Shown: in pieces, positions 38,314 to 47,150 of the stretch | Position numbering within the stretch: position 1 is the first letter of the stretch | Layout: each line of letters begins with the position of its first letter | Assembly (NCBI RefSeq): GCF_017876295.1 | Contig: NZ_JAGINT010000001.1 | Span: 2,542,001-2,606,000 of the forward strand | Source of the DNA: Kribbella aluminosa | GTDB taxonomy: Bacteria > Actinomycetota > Actinomycetes > Propionibacteriales > Kribbellaceae | Reading direction: 5' to 3' | DNA: 64,000 nt | Position numbers and translations under genes: made by a program | Notes under the pieces: model-generated | The model's input: only the letters and a program-made list of their open reading frames with translations | Databases searched by the model: none | Told to the model about the DNA's origin: nothing

Positions 38314-38342
38314 TTGACAGGAAAGTGATCGATCACTAGCGT
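38314..38342 (+). promoter_or_regulatory. Probable sigma70-type promoter of the sugar operon
   Basis: A -35 TTGACA (38314-38319) and a -10 TAGCGT (38337-38342), which fits TANNNT, are separated by 17 bases. The first operator fills the spacer. Confidence 0.5.
38324..38337. promoter_or_regulatory. LacI-type operator O1 (AGTGATCGATCACT)
   Basis: A perfect 14-base palindrome with the CG centre typical of LacI-family sites, lying between the -35 and -10 elements. Binding here would block RNA polymerase. Confidence 0.75.
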
Positions 38343-38353
38343 CGCGAACCAAG

Positions 38354-38371
38354 AAAGTGATCAATCACTTT
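38354..38371. promoter_or_regulatory. LacI-type operator O2 (AAAGTGAT-CA-ATCACTTT)
   Basis: Perfect 8-base arms around a two-base centre. Its centre is 32 bases (about three helical turns) from O1, so two dimers would sit on the same DNA face. It lies just downstream of the probable transcription start. Confidence 0.75.
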
Positions 38372-38416
38372 TTGCCGGATCCGTCGGGTCCGGTCGCCAC
38401 AACCAAGGAGCCCTAC

Positions 38417-39565
38417 GTGCCTGCACCTGTCCGTGTCGCCGTCGTGGGAGCCGGCGGGATCGCGAAAGCGTGCCACCTACCGGCCCTGCGGTCGATGGCG
38501 GCCGCCGTCGAGGTCGTCGCCGTGTGCGACGTCGATCTCGAGGCCGCGCGCCGGATGGCCGACGACTGGACGATTCCGCGGTACTTCACCGACCTCGACC
38601 AACTGCTGGCCGACCAGACGCCCGACCTGGTGATCGTGTCCACACCGCCGTCGGTACACCGCGAGCCGGTGATCGCCGCGCTGAACGCCGGTGCGTGGGT
38701 GTGGTGTGAGAAGCCCCCCGTGCTGTCACTGGCGGAGTACGACGAGATCGCACGTCATGAGCGTGCGGGCGGGCCGTATGTGAGTTACGTCTTCCAGCAT
38801 CGCTTCGGCTCAGCGGCACAACGACTCCGGGAACTGGTCGCCAACGGCGCGCTCGGCAGACCACTCGTTGCCTTGTGCAACACTCTCTGGTACCGGCCGC
38901 CCGGGTACTTCGAAGTGCCGTGGCGTGGGCGCTGGGACACCGAGGGCGGCGGACCCACCATGGGCCACGGAATCCATCAGATCGACCTTCTGCTCTCGCT
39001 GCTGGGTGACTGGACCGAGATGGTCGCGACCGCCGCGACCCTGGACCGGGAGACCGAGACGGAAGACGTGTCGTTCGCGATCGTGAAGTTCGCCTCCGGT
39101 GCGATCGCTTCGGTGACGAACAGCCTCCTTTCGCCGCGCGAGGTCAGCTCTCTGCGATTCGACTTCACCCACGCGACCGTCGAGCTCGAGCACGTCTACG
39201 GCTACCACAACGCGAACTGGCGCTGGACTCCATCGGCGACCGCCGACGTCGCTGAGGCAAGTACCTGGACACCGGTCGAGGACGAATCCGGCTCTCACCA
39301 GGCACAGCTGCGCCGATTGCTCGACAGCTACCACCGGGGCGAACGCCCCGCCGCCAGCGGAGCCGACGGCCGGCGAGTACTCGAGTTCGTCGCGGGTTTG
39401 TATCAGTCCGCGTTCGAAGGCCGGACCGTTCGACGCGCTGATCTCGATTCCTCGAACCCCTTTTACCGATCGATGGCCGGTGAATCGCCTGCGGAGTTCG
39501 CCGACCTCCTCAAGCCGACCAAGGGAGACGACCATGCCCAGCTCCGTCGTCCTGTCCGTTCGTGA
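38417..39565 (+). CDS. Gfo/Idh/MocA-family sugar dehydrogenase
   Basis: 382 residues from GTG 38417, preceded by AAGGAG. The nucleotide fold is VRVAVVGAGGIAKACHLPAL, the catalytic motif is WVWCEKPPVLSL (Glu-Lys-Pro intact), and the substrate His region is GGGPTMGHGIHQIDLLLSLLGDW. It should oxidise or epimerise a sugar or cyclitol with NAD(P). It is the first gene of the LacI-controlled operon and overlaps the DUF6807 gene by 32 bases. Confidence 0.92.
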   Translation: MPAPVRVAVVGAGGIAKACHLPALRSMAAAVEVVAVCDVDLEAARRMADDWTIPRYFTDLDQLLADQTPDLVIVSTPPSVHREPVIAALNAGAWVWCEKPPVLSLAEYDEIARHERAGGPYVSYVFQHRFGSAAQRLRELVANGALGRPLVALCNTLWYRPPGYFEVPWRGRWDTEGGGPTMGHGIHQIDLLLSLLGDWTEMVATAATLDRETETEDVSFAIVKFASGAIASVTNSLLSPREVSSLRFDFTHATVELEHVYGYHNANWRWTPSATADVAEASTWTPVEDESGSHQAQLRRLLDSYHRGERPAASGADGRRVLEFVAGLYQSAFEGRTVRRADLDSSNPFYRSMAGESPAEFADLLKPTKGDDHAQLRRPVRS

Positions 39566-40358
39566 AGACGACAAGGCCCTCAGCATCAGCTGTGGAGAAA
39601 CCGAACTCGGTCGCTACGTCTTCATGCACGACGACGCTGGGTACGAGGCGCCCAAGCCCTACATGCACCCGATCCGCAGCCTGAGCGGAGCCGTGCTGAC
39701 GAGCTTCCGGCCCTGGGATCACCGTTGGCACAAGGGCCTGCAGATGACCTGGTCGCACGTGTCCGGGCAGAACTTCTGGGGCGGACCCACCTTCTTGCCC
39801 GATCGGGGTTACCAGAACGCGGACAACGTCGGCCGGATCGAGCATGCCGGCTTCGACGAGGTGACCTGCACGGGGGACCGGGTGCAGATCGACGAGAAAC
39901 TCTCTTGGATCACCTCGACCGGGGAACGCTGGATCGACGAACATCGCAGACACACCGTCGGTGACGTCGACGCCGGTCGTGGACTCTGGGCGTTGACCTT
40001 GAACACCCGGTTGCGAAACGGCGCGGGACGACCGCTCGACTTCGGCAGCCCGACCACTCAGGGTCGCCCCCAAGCCGGCTACACGGGCCTGTTCTGCCGC
40101 GGTCCACGTTCGTGGACCGGCGGCAGGATTCTCGCGCCGGCCGCGCTGGCGATCGCTGGTCGATCGAGCGCAGCAGCGCCGATCAAGTGGTTCGTCCGCC
40201 GCGAGCCGTTCGCGGCGATCGCGCCGTCCCCATCGTTCGATGACGAGATTGTCCTGGCGGACGACCAGACCCTGGCGCTCCAGCACAGGTTCGTGTTCGT
40301 CGACCACGTGTGCGATACCGAGGAGCTCGAAGCGCTGGGCGCAGAGTTCGCGCTATGA
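39534..40358 (+). CDS. DUF6807 (PmoA-like) family protein
   Basis: 274 residues from ATG 39534 behind AAGGGAGACG. The family pattern is YVFMHDDAGYEAPKPYMHPIRSLSGAVLTSFRPWDHRWHKGLQMTWSHVSGQNFWGGP. The name 'methane oxygenase PmoA' in databases is misleading: these are galactose-mutarotase-like beta-sandwich proteins found beside Gfo/Idh/MocA genes and sugar transporters. A role in sugar conversion is inference from context. It overlaps the permease start by ATGA. Confidence 0.85.
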   Translation: MPSSVVLSVREDDKALSISCGETELGRYVFMHDDAGYEAPKPYMHPIRSLSGAVLTSFRPWDHRWHKGLQMTWSHVSGQNFWGGPTFLPDRGYQNADNVGRIEHAGFDEVTCTGDRVQIDEKLSWITSTGERWIDEHRRHTVGDVDAGRGLWALTLNTRLRNGAGRPLDFGSPTTQGRPQAGYTGLFCRGPRSWTGGRILAPAALAIAGRSSAAAPIKWFVRREPFAAIAPSPSFDDEIVLADDQTLALQHRFVFVDHVCDTEELEALGAEFAL

Positions 40359-41314
40359 CCACGGTCCGCAGTGCTGAGCGTAGGCGGCCGGCGGGTGTGC
40401 GCAAGCTTTCCGTCATCAGGCGATTGCGACGGGACTACCCGGTGCTCCTGCTGGCGACACCAGGGCTGCTTGTCATCCTCGCGTTCCAGTACTACCCGCT
40501 GCTCGGGAACGTCATCGCATTCCAGGACTACCAGCCGTACCTGGGAATCGATCAGAGCCTCTGGGCTGGCCTGGACAACTTCAAGGTGATCTTCGACGGC
40601 GACCCCGAGTTCCTGAACGCCGTCAAGAACACCCTGATCCTGACTGTCATCCAGACGGTGATCGTGTTTCCAGCACCGATTGTCGTAGCCGTCGTTCTGC
40701 ACAGCCTGCTGTCGAACCGGCTGCGGCAGCTGGTCCAGTCGATCATCTACCTCCCGCACTTCATGTCCTGGGTGATCGTGGTCGCGGTGTTCCAGCAGGT
40801 GCTCGGCGGGACCGGGATGATCAACAACTGGCTGCGGTCCAACGGGCATGACCCGCTCCACATCATCGGGAACGTCGAGGTCTTCCGGGCCCTGCTGACC
40901 TCGCAGGTGCTATGGAAGGACACCGGGTGGGCGACCATCCTGTTCCTGGCCGTGCTGTCGCAGATCGACCGGGCGCTCTACGAAGCGTCGTCAGTCGACG
41001 GCGCCGGGCGCTGGCGGCAGACCTGGCACGTGACCCTGCCGGGACTCAAACCGATCATCATCCTGCTGCTGATCCTCAAGCTCGGGGACTCGCTGACCGT
41101 CGGATTCGAGCAGACAGTCCTGCAGCAGCAGGCGGTCGGCGTAGACGCGAGTGAGGTTCTCGACACCTACGTCTACAACAACGGAATCATCGGCGGGAAC
41201 TGGGGCGTCGCCGCCGCTGTCGGCCTGGTGAAGAGTGCTGTGGCGCTGACCCTGGTGCTGACCGCGAACAAGATCGCACACCGCCTCGGCGAGGAAGGGG
41301 TGTACCGGGGATGA
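40355..41314 (+). CDS. Carbohydrate ABC permease 1 (LplB-type)
   Basis: 319 residues with six membrane spans. The N-terminal cytoplasmic tail is followed by YPVLLLATPGLLVILAFQYYPLLGNVIAFQDY, the typical start of this family. The EAA loop that contacts the ATPase is EASSVDGAGRWRQTWHVTLPGLKP. It pairs with the next permease. No ATPase gene is in this operon, so a shared multi-sugar MsiK-type ATPase elsewhere must energise it, as is usual in actinomycetes. Confidence 0.93.
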   Translation: MTTVRSAERRRPAGVRKLSVIRRLRRDYPVLLLATPGLLVILAFQYYPLLGNVIAFQDYQPYLGIDQSLWAGLDNFKVIFDGDPEFLNAVKNTLILTVIQTVIVFPAPIVVAVVLHSLLSNRLRQLVQSIIYLPHFMSWVIVVAVFQQVLGGTGMINNWLRSNGHDPLHIIGNVEVFRALLTSQVLWKDTGWATILFLAVLSQIDRALYEASSVDGAGRWRQTWHVTLPGLKPIIILLLILKLGDSLTVGFEQTVLQQQAVGVDASEVLDTYVYNNGIIGGNWGVAAAVGLVKSAVALTLVLTANKIAHRLGEEGVYRG

Positions 41315-42240
41315 GCCGAGTCAAATCTGTTGCTACCGGCAAAAGCCGCCGGGCGATGGTCGGCGGTATGCCGATGCCCGGGCTGACCGAACGCGTCGCC
41401 AAGGCGGTCTTCCTGGCCATCATCTGCGCTGTCGTAGTGCTTCCGTTCATCGGCGTGGTCTCCACCAGCCTCGCGCCCGCCGAGGAGGTGACCAAGGCCG
41501 GCGGCTTCGTGATGTTTCCGGCCCAGGGCATCGACCTGTCGGCGTACCGTTCGATCTTCGCCGGCGGAACGGTGACGCAGGCGCTCCTGGTGAGCGGCTT
41601 CATCACCGTGGTCGGCACGACGATCGCGCTGTTCCTCACCTGCACCCTCGGCTGGGCGCTGAGCCGCCGCGGGAGCGTCGGCAACCGGCCGTTGCTTCTG
41701 GTCGTTCTCGTCAGCCTGCTGTTCAACCCGGGCCTGATCCCGACCTACCTCGTCGTCCAGCAGTTCGGGCTGTTGGACAGCGTGTGGGCCGTCATCGTCC
41801 CGGTCTGTGTCAGCGCGTTCAACGTGATCGTCGTCCGCGCGTACTTCGTCGGCCTGCCCGACGCGGTCATCGACTCCGCGCGGATCGACGGCGCCTCCGA
41901 ATGGAAGCTGTTCTGGCACATCGGACTGCCGTTGTCCAAGGCACTGGTGGCGGTCATCGGGCTGTTCTACGGCGTCGGGTACTGGAACAGCTTCTTCAGT
42001 GCGTTGCTGTACCTCAACGACAGCAGCCAGTGGCCGTTGCAGCTCGTGCTGCGCACGTACGTGGTGAACGGGGTCGAGCTCGGCGGTCAGGAACTCGGGC
42101 TCGGTAGCGAGACGGTTCCACCCCAGACCTCCATCCAAATGGCCATCCTGATGATTTCGATCGTTCCGGTCCTGTGTGTCTATCCGTTCATCCAACGCCA
42201 CTTCGCCAAGGGCGTGCTGACCGGAGCCGTGAAGGGCTGA
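41311..42240 (+). CDS. Carbohydrate ABC permease 2 (LplC/YtcP-type)
   Basis: 309 residues, six membrane spans, EAA loop DSARIDGASEWKLFWHIGLPLSKAL. It starts at ATG 41311, overlapping the previous stop (ATGA). It forms the channel heterodimer with permease 1. Confidence 0.93.
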   Translation: MSRVKSVATGKSRRAMVGGMPMPGLTERVAKAVFLAIICAVVVLPFIGVVSTSLAPAEEVTKAGGFVMFPAQGIDLSAYRSIFAGGTVTQALLVSGFITVVGTTIALFLTCTLGWALSRRGSVGNRPLLLVVLVSLLFNPGLIPTYLVVQQFGLLDSVWAVIVPVCVSAFNVIVVRAYFVGLPDAVIDSARIDGASEWKLFWHIGLPLSKALVAVIGLFYGVGYWNSFFSALLYLNDSSQWPLQLVLRTYVVNGVELGGQELGLGSETVPPQTSIQMAILMISIVPVLCVYPFIQRHFAKGVLTGAVKG

Positions 42241-42261
42241 CCCGAGAAGAGAGGTAAGACA

Positions 42262-43890
42262 ATGAGTGCTTACGATGCGCGGCCGCTGACCCGTCGGGCG
42301 GTGCTCGCGGGGGGCGCGGCGCTGAGCTTGGCCGGTGCCGTCGGCTGTTCCAACAACGGTAGGGGCGGCGTCAGCGTGCAGAACGACGAGGCGTCCCGCG
42401 CCAAGATCCGGCCCGCCTATGTACGCTACTCCGGGGTCGAGCCCGATCTGGCCGGCGCCGAATACAACATCCCGGACGCGTTCCGCCGTTACCCGGCGAC
42501 GCCGGTCCGCGCCGTGACCGAGCCTCCGGGTGACGGCAAACCCATCCAGATCACGACGGTCACCAACACGCCTATCCCTCCCAAGCTCGAGCAGAATCGG
42601 TTCTGGCAAGAGCTCAACAAACAGGTGGGATCGCCGGTCGCGGTCAGCCTCACGTCCTCGGTGGACTACACCCAGAAGTTCGCCACGGCAGTCGCTGGCG
42701 ACCGGCTCGGCGACATCTTCATGGTGGGCGTGGTTCCCCAGGTCCCGCAACTGCTGTCGGCCAAGGCGGCCGACCTCACACCGCACCTGGCCGGCGACAA
42801 CATCAAGAAGTACCCCTTCCTCGCGAACCTTCCCGAGGCATGCTGGAACTCGGGCATCTTCGACGGCAAGATTTACGGCGTCCCCATTCCCCGCGGTGCC
42901 ATCAGCTCCCAAGTCCTCTACAGCCGAGAGGACATCCTCGAGACACAGGGGCTGAAGGCGGAGGTCAAGAGCGCCGACGACTTCGTCGAGCTGTGCAAGA
43001 GCCTGACCAACCGGACACTGAACCGTTTCGCGCTGGCCACACCGCCGACGCAGTACGTGCAGAACATGTTCGGCATGCCGAACACCTGGAGCAAGAACGG
43101 CGACGCCCTCGTCAGCTACCTGGAACACGAGGCCCACGAGGAGGTCTTCGGGATCCTGCAGAAGCTCTGGAAGTCCGGCTACATCCACCCAGACGCCTTC
43201 TCCGGTCAGAACCTGGACATGAAGACGCGCTTCTCCAACGGCTCGAGCCCGCTGGTGCTGGACACCTTCAGCGGCTGGGTGGGGTATCTGCAGACGATGG
43301 TCGGCAAGGATTCCCGGATCGCGATCATCCCGCCACCGAAGCACGACGGCTCGGGCCAAGGCCAGACCTGGCTCGGCGCACCCACCACCAGCATCACGGC
43401 AATCAGCAAGAAGGCCGAGGGCCGGGTCGAGACGCTGCTGTCGTACCTGAACTACCTCGCGACGCCGTTCGGCACGCAGGAGTATCTCTTCCGCAAATAC
43501 GGTCTCCCGGGCGTCCACCACCGGCTCGTCGACGGCAACCCGGTCCTCAACGAGAAGGGCTTCAGCGAGACCCAGCTGGGCCTCCAGTACCAGGCGGACG
43601 CGCCTTGGACGATTTTCCTGCCCGAGAAGGAGGGAAGCAGCGACGCCGAGTTCAAGGCGATGAAGGCGGTCTGCCCGAACGCGATCGCCAACCCGGCCAC
43701 CGGACTGTACTCGGAAACCGATGTGCGTAAGGGCCCACAGCTCATCGCCGCCGTGAAGGAGGTGACCGACGACATCATCCAAGGCCGCAAGCCGGTGTCG
43801 GCCTGGGCAGCTGCGGTCAAGAAGTGGAAGAGCGACGGCGGCGACAAGATCGCCGAAGAGCTCGCCCAAGCACTCAAGATGTCGCGCTGA
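42262..43890 (+). CDS. Carbohydrate ABC substrate-binding lipoprotein (LplA-type)
   Basis: 542 residues from ATG 42262 behind AGAGAGGTAAGACA. The N-terminus combines a twin-arginine-like signal (LTRRAVLAGGAALSLAG) with a lipobox ending at the Cys of G-A-V-G-C, so it is exported, lipidated and held on the outer membrane face. The large two-domain body of more than 500 residues is typical of the LplA/YtcQ group, which binds oligosaccharides. It is the last gene of the operon. Confidence 0.92.
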   Translation: MSAYDARPLTRRAVLAGGAALSLAGAVGCSNNGRGGVSVQNDEASRAKIRPAYVRYSGVEPDLAGAEYNIPDAFRRYPATPVRAVTEPPGDGKPIQITTVTNTPIPPKLEQNRFWQELNKQVGSPVAVSLTSSVDYTQKFATAVAGDRLGDIFMVGVVPQVPQLLSAKAADLTPHLAGDNIKKYPFLANLPEACWNSGIFDGKIYGVPIPRGAISSQVLYSREDILETQGLKAEVKSADDFVELCKSLTNRTLNRFALATPPTQYVQNMFGMPNTWSKNGDALVSYLEHEAHEEVFGILQKLWKSGYIHPDAFSGQNLDMKTRFSNGSSPLVLDTFSGWVGYLQTMVGKDSRIAIIPPPKHDGSGQGQTWLGAPTTSITAISKKAEGRVETLLSYLNYLATPFGTQEYLFRKYGLPGVHHRLVDGNPVLNEKGFSETQLGLQYQADAPWTIFLPEKEGSSDAEFKAMKAVCPNAIANPATGLYSETDVRKGPQLIAAVKEVTDDIIQGRKPVSAWAAAVKKWKSDGGDKIAEELAQALKMSR

Positions 43891-44176
43891 ACCCGAACCG
43901 CCTCGGCGCATAGCCATGAACTCCCATTGCCGTCGCCAGGTCGGACGGCCCGGACAACAGACCGTCGGGCCTGGCTCTCCGGCAATGACCTCGCCGTCCG
44001 CGGCGCGCATCCGCACGAGATCGTTTCGCCCGCCGATTCAGCCAATCCGCTCGGCCGCGGAGCCGAACCGATCGGCCGTCTCGCCTTGTCGAGACATGTG
44101 ACGCGACCCGCCGATCACTCCTTGGGCGGTGATGCGGGCGGTGGTGTTGTCCATCCAGCGCACAACCGGCTTGCCA
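43891..44176. other. Gap between the sugar operon and the IS element
   Basis: About 290 bases with open frames on several strands but no recognisable domain, ribosome site or operon context. I see nothing I can support here. Confidence 0.5.
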
Positions 44177-44180
44177 GCTC
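44177..44180 (+). repeat. Target-site duplication, left copy (GCTC)
   Basis: GCTC directly before the left IS end. The same four bases follow the right end at 45495-45498. IS3-family elements usually duplicate 3-5 bases. Confidence 0.65.
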
Positions 44181-44244
44181 TGGGCCTGCCCCGTTTTGAC
44201 GGACATCCGAGATCAGGAGCTTGTGCTCCGGAAGGATGTTCATC

Positions 44245-44556
44245 ATGGAGTCCATGGGCAAGAAGAAGCCGCGGCCTCGTCGTTCGTTCACACCTGAGTT
44301 CAAGGCCGAGATCGTCGAGCTGTGCCAGCGCGGCGACCGGTCGGTGGGTCAGGTCGCGAAGGACTTCGATCTGACCGAGACCGCGGTCCGGCAGTGGCTG
44401 AACCAGGCCGAGCGTGACGCCGGCACCGGTGATGGCGGGTTGACCACGAGCGAGCGAGAAGAGCTCAACCAGTTACGGCGGGAGGCTCGCCGGCTGCGTG
44501 AGGATGTCGAGATCCTCAAGCGGGCCACGGCTTTCTTCGCGAAGGAGACCCGGTGA
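44245..44556 (+). CDS. IS3-family transposase OrfA
   Basis: 103 residues from ATG 44245, with GGAAGGA upstream. A helix-turn-helix of the IS3/IS911 type is seen: RRSFTPEFKAEIVELCQRG, then VGQVAKDFDLTETAVRQWLNQ. A leucine-zipper-like helix follows (LNQLRREARRLREDVEILKRATAFFAK). It binds the IS ends. Its stop overlaps the OrfB start (GTGA). Confidence 0.93.
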   Translation: MESMGKKKPRPRRSFTPEFKAEIVELCQRGDRSVGQVAKDFDLTETAVRQWLNQAERDAGTGDGGLTTSEREELNQLRREARRLREDVEILKRATAFFAKETR

Positions 44557-45452
44557 ACTGTTACCCGTTCATCGAGGCGGAGAAGGCGGGCGACCACAAC
44601 GTGAAGCGGGCGTGTGAGTTGCTGCAGGTCTCCCGTTCCGCCTACTACGCCGACCGCACCAGCGGCCCCTCGTTGCGCGAGCAGCGCGACGCCGAACTGA
44701 CCGGCAAGATCGTCGAGATCCACGACGACTCCCGCCACACCTACGGCTCGCCGCGGGTGCACCGCGAGCTGAAGGCCCAAGGCGAGCGATGTTCCCGCAA
44801 ACGGGTCGCCCGGCTGATGCGGGCCGCCGACCGGTACGGGCGAACCCCACGAAGATGGAAGAAGACCACCATCGCCGACCCGGCCGCAGCCACCCGCCCG
44901 GACCTGATCGGCCGCGACTTCGACATCGACCCCGACCACCCCGGTCAGCTGGATCGCCGCTGGTGCGGTGACATCACCTACATCCACACCTGGCAAGGCT
45001 GGCTCTACCTGGCCACCGTGATCGACCTCGCCTCCCGCCGGGTCGTCGGCTGGGCCGTCGCTGACCATCTGCGCACCGACCTGGTCGCCGACGCGCTCAC
45101 CGACGCCGTCAACCGGCGCCGGCCCGCGGCCGGCGTGGTGTTCCACTCCGATAGGGGCTGTCAGTACACCTCGGCCCAGTTCGCCAACCTGGCAAGGGAT
45201 CTGTGCGTGACACTGTCGGTCGGTCGCAAGGGTCAGTGCTGGGACAACGCCGTGGCCGAGTCCTTCTTCGCCACCGTGAAGACCGAGCTGATCCACCGCC
45301 GTGCTTGGCCGACCCGCAAGGCCGCCAGCAGCGCGCTCTTCGACTACATCGAGGGCTGGTACAACACCCGCCGGCGCCATTCCACCCTCGGCTATCTCAG
45401 CCCTACACAGTACGAATCCAGCCTCACGGTCACGGCCGAGCAGGTAGCCTGA
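44553..45452 (+). CDS. IS3-family transposase OrfB (DDE integrase domain)
   Basis: 299 residues. The N-terminal HTH_21 region is followed by the rve-type catalytic core. Asp140 is in WCGDITYI, Asp200 in FHSDRGCQY and Glu236 in WDNAVAESFF. The D-D(35)E spacing is exactly that of IS3. OrfB lies in the -1 frame relative to OrfA. I see no obvious slippery heptamer, so it may be made by coupled reinitiation at GTGA rather than as a frameshift fusion. Confidence 0.94.
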   Translation: MNCYPFIEAEKAGDHNVKRACELLQVSRSAYYADRTSGPSLREQRDAELTGKIVEIHDDSRHTYGSPRVHRELKAQGERCSRKRVARLMRAADRYGRTPRRWKKTTIADPAAATRPDLIGRDFDIDPDHPGQLDRRWCGDITYIHTWQGWLYLATVIDLASRRVVGWAVADHLRTDLVADALTDAVNRRRPAAGVVFHSDRGCQYTSAQFANLARDLCVTLSVGRKGQCWDNAVAESFFATVKTELIHRRAWPTRKAASSALFDYIEGWYNTRRRHSTLGYLSPTQYESSLTVTAEQVA

Positions 45453-45494
45453 CCACCTCACATCGACCCTGTCCGTCGAAACGGGTCAAGCCCA

Positions 45495-45498
45495 GCTC
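45495..45498 (+). repeat. Target-site duplication, right copy (GCTC)
   Basis: Matches the four bases that flank the left end of the IS element at 44177-44180. Confidence 0.65.
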
Positions 45499-46499
45499 AC
45501 GATCGGTCGCGTTGGACTGGCTAGCAGATGACATCTCCCGCAGTGGGAGTGATTGAGTGCGAGTGTGGAGCGACGGACCTGATGCGAACGGAGCTGCGCG
45601 CGACCGTGCGACTTGAGCTTCTCGCTCACCCGGTCGTTGGGCTGGTCGACCCAGGCATCCTCGCTGGGACCGAGAAGCACTCGCACGCTCGCCAACGTCT
45701 CATCAGGATCGCCTGCACTTGATGGGCGTCGTCGACCAAGACGAGGTCATCGCGTCACCAGGCGGCTTTTTCGAGGTAGCGGATGCTGGCGTCGGTCAGC
45801 GGTCCCCGGACGCGGATGCGGATGCGCACAAAGCTCGAGGAGGTCGCGATCCAAACCGCGGCTGATGCACGCTGTCGGCGGCACGATAGTCGGGACCGAC
45901 ACTGCTCGGATCCGGGCACGAGTCGTCGACGCGGGCCGAGGGTCCGATCGTTGTTGAGCGGGAGTCGAATCCCACGGCTGCCATCGCAGGCACGACGACA
46001 CCATTGGAGATATCTTCCGGTGGCGCATCGCCCATACGCCTGCAAGTAGCGCCGTCGCGGTTCGGCAAGCCGGGCGTAGAGGTCGGGGGCGCTGATTGAG
46101 GGCGTGGTGATCAGCAGCTTGCGAAACGCCGCATAGCAGTGCCGTGCAACTTCGGCCCGGCAGCGCATCCAGCACGGCGTGCATCAGGCCCACAGGTCAC
46201 GCACACGCATCATCGATCCCCCTCATGTGTCAAAGACATCGCGCTGACACCGTCGCCCGTTACGCGCCCGCGGGGGAATGTCGATGCTCAGCGCCCGACG
46301 TGGCGGACACGACACGCCGATTGGGCGGCGCACTTGGTGACAAGGTCATCGGGGAACGTCGTAGGGCTCGCGTGGATCCTCCGGCCGGATGTCCGTCACG
46401 GGGTCGCAGATGCAGACGTCATCGACGAGCGAGGCTTGCCAGCCGACCATGTTGTGCCAGCTGTCCACGGACAGCTTCGCCAGGCCCTGATACAGCGTC
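45499..46499. other. Gene-poor DNA after the IS element
   Basis: About 1 kb in which no frame shows a recognisable domain, start or coupling. Some short stretches look coding-like but are broken, consistent with decay next to the conjugation relic. I assign nothing here. Confidence 0.45.
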
Positions 46500-47150
46500 A
46501 TGTCAAGTGAGAGGTGGCCCTTGGTGTCGATCGCCCCGGCGATCGGTAGGAGGCGCTTCAGCTTGGTGAAGCGCGATGGCCACGGGATGTCGCAGTCGAC
46601 CGATCCGGCCGCCTGGTCCGCATTCGGATCGTAGGACAGCTGCCGTTTGCACCTTGCACTTGTTGGTGAGCTTGGTTGCGATGGAGTTGACGTTGTTCAG
46701 CCACGTGAAGACCTGGCTGATCGGCCGCCCTCCGCGGGGCCGCTGCGAGCAGCAGGCAGGCGAGCAGTTGCATGCCGGCGGAGTCGAAGAACACGTCGGT
46801 GCGGGCGTCGGCCGCCCGGGAGGCGTACGCGAAGTGCTGGGGAGGTCGCGGGCGGTGTCGTCGTCGACGACGTAGCTGAGCGGGTTCCACCACCAGTTGA
46901 GTTCCTCGGCCGCGACGCGTTGCGGGTCGAACACCCACACGCCGTCCTTGCCGTGGTCGCCGGCCTCACGCAGCCCACGGGTGGCGTCGAGGATGTCGCG
47001 CTTGTTGGAGGTGACGATCACCGCGCCGGGCGCTCGGCGATCATCGTGATGATGCGCGAGGTCGTCTTCCCTGGTCCGGGTACTGGCGATGTCGATGATG
47101 ATGTCCTCGTTGCGATCGTTGTACGTCGGCTCGGTTCCTGGGCGGACCGA
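46500..47150 (-). pseudogene. Relic of a VirD4/TraG-like conjugative coupling ATPase
   Basis: A Walker A can be read on the minus strand at 47083-47057 (V-P-G-P-G-K-T-T-S), followed by RIITMIAERP. A frame change then leads into AVIVTSNKRDILDATRG, VWVFDPQRVAAEELNWWWNPLSYV, and after another shift DARTDVFFDSAGMQLLACLLLAAA and RGRPISQVFTWLNN. This block order is that of the TraM-recognition/VirD4-type ATPases of actinobacterial integrative elements. At least three frame changes make it inactive. The family call is from memory of the motif order. Confidence 0.6.

Larger units (their letters stand above)
44181..45494 (+). mobile_element. Complete IS3-family insertion sequence, 1314 bp
   Basis: It is bounded by 25-base inverted repeats (44181-44205 and 45470-45494; 22 of 25 bases match), with TGGGC...GCCCA ends that fit the TG...CA rule of the family. 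It carries the orfA/orfB transposase pair in overlapping frames. Both genes are intact and the 4-base duplication is preserved, so the element looks recent and potentially mobile. Confidence 0.9.

Noticed and set aside
41173..44016. 947-codon open frame on the minus strand opposite the permease and binding-protein genes
   Set aside because: It is the mirror of three well-supported genes on the other strand. Its composition (Arg/Asp/Val-rich with no domain) is the usual antisense artefact of high-GC coding DNA.
44540..44556. Programmed -1 frameshift signal between OrfA and OrfB
   Set aside because: The overlap has no A6G-type slippery heptamer. GTGA reinitiation explains the arrangement as well.
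45747..46193. Overlapping frames after the IS element that look partly coding
   Set aside because: They hint at a decayed gene, but no block matches a family I can name, so no pseudogene is claimed.
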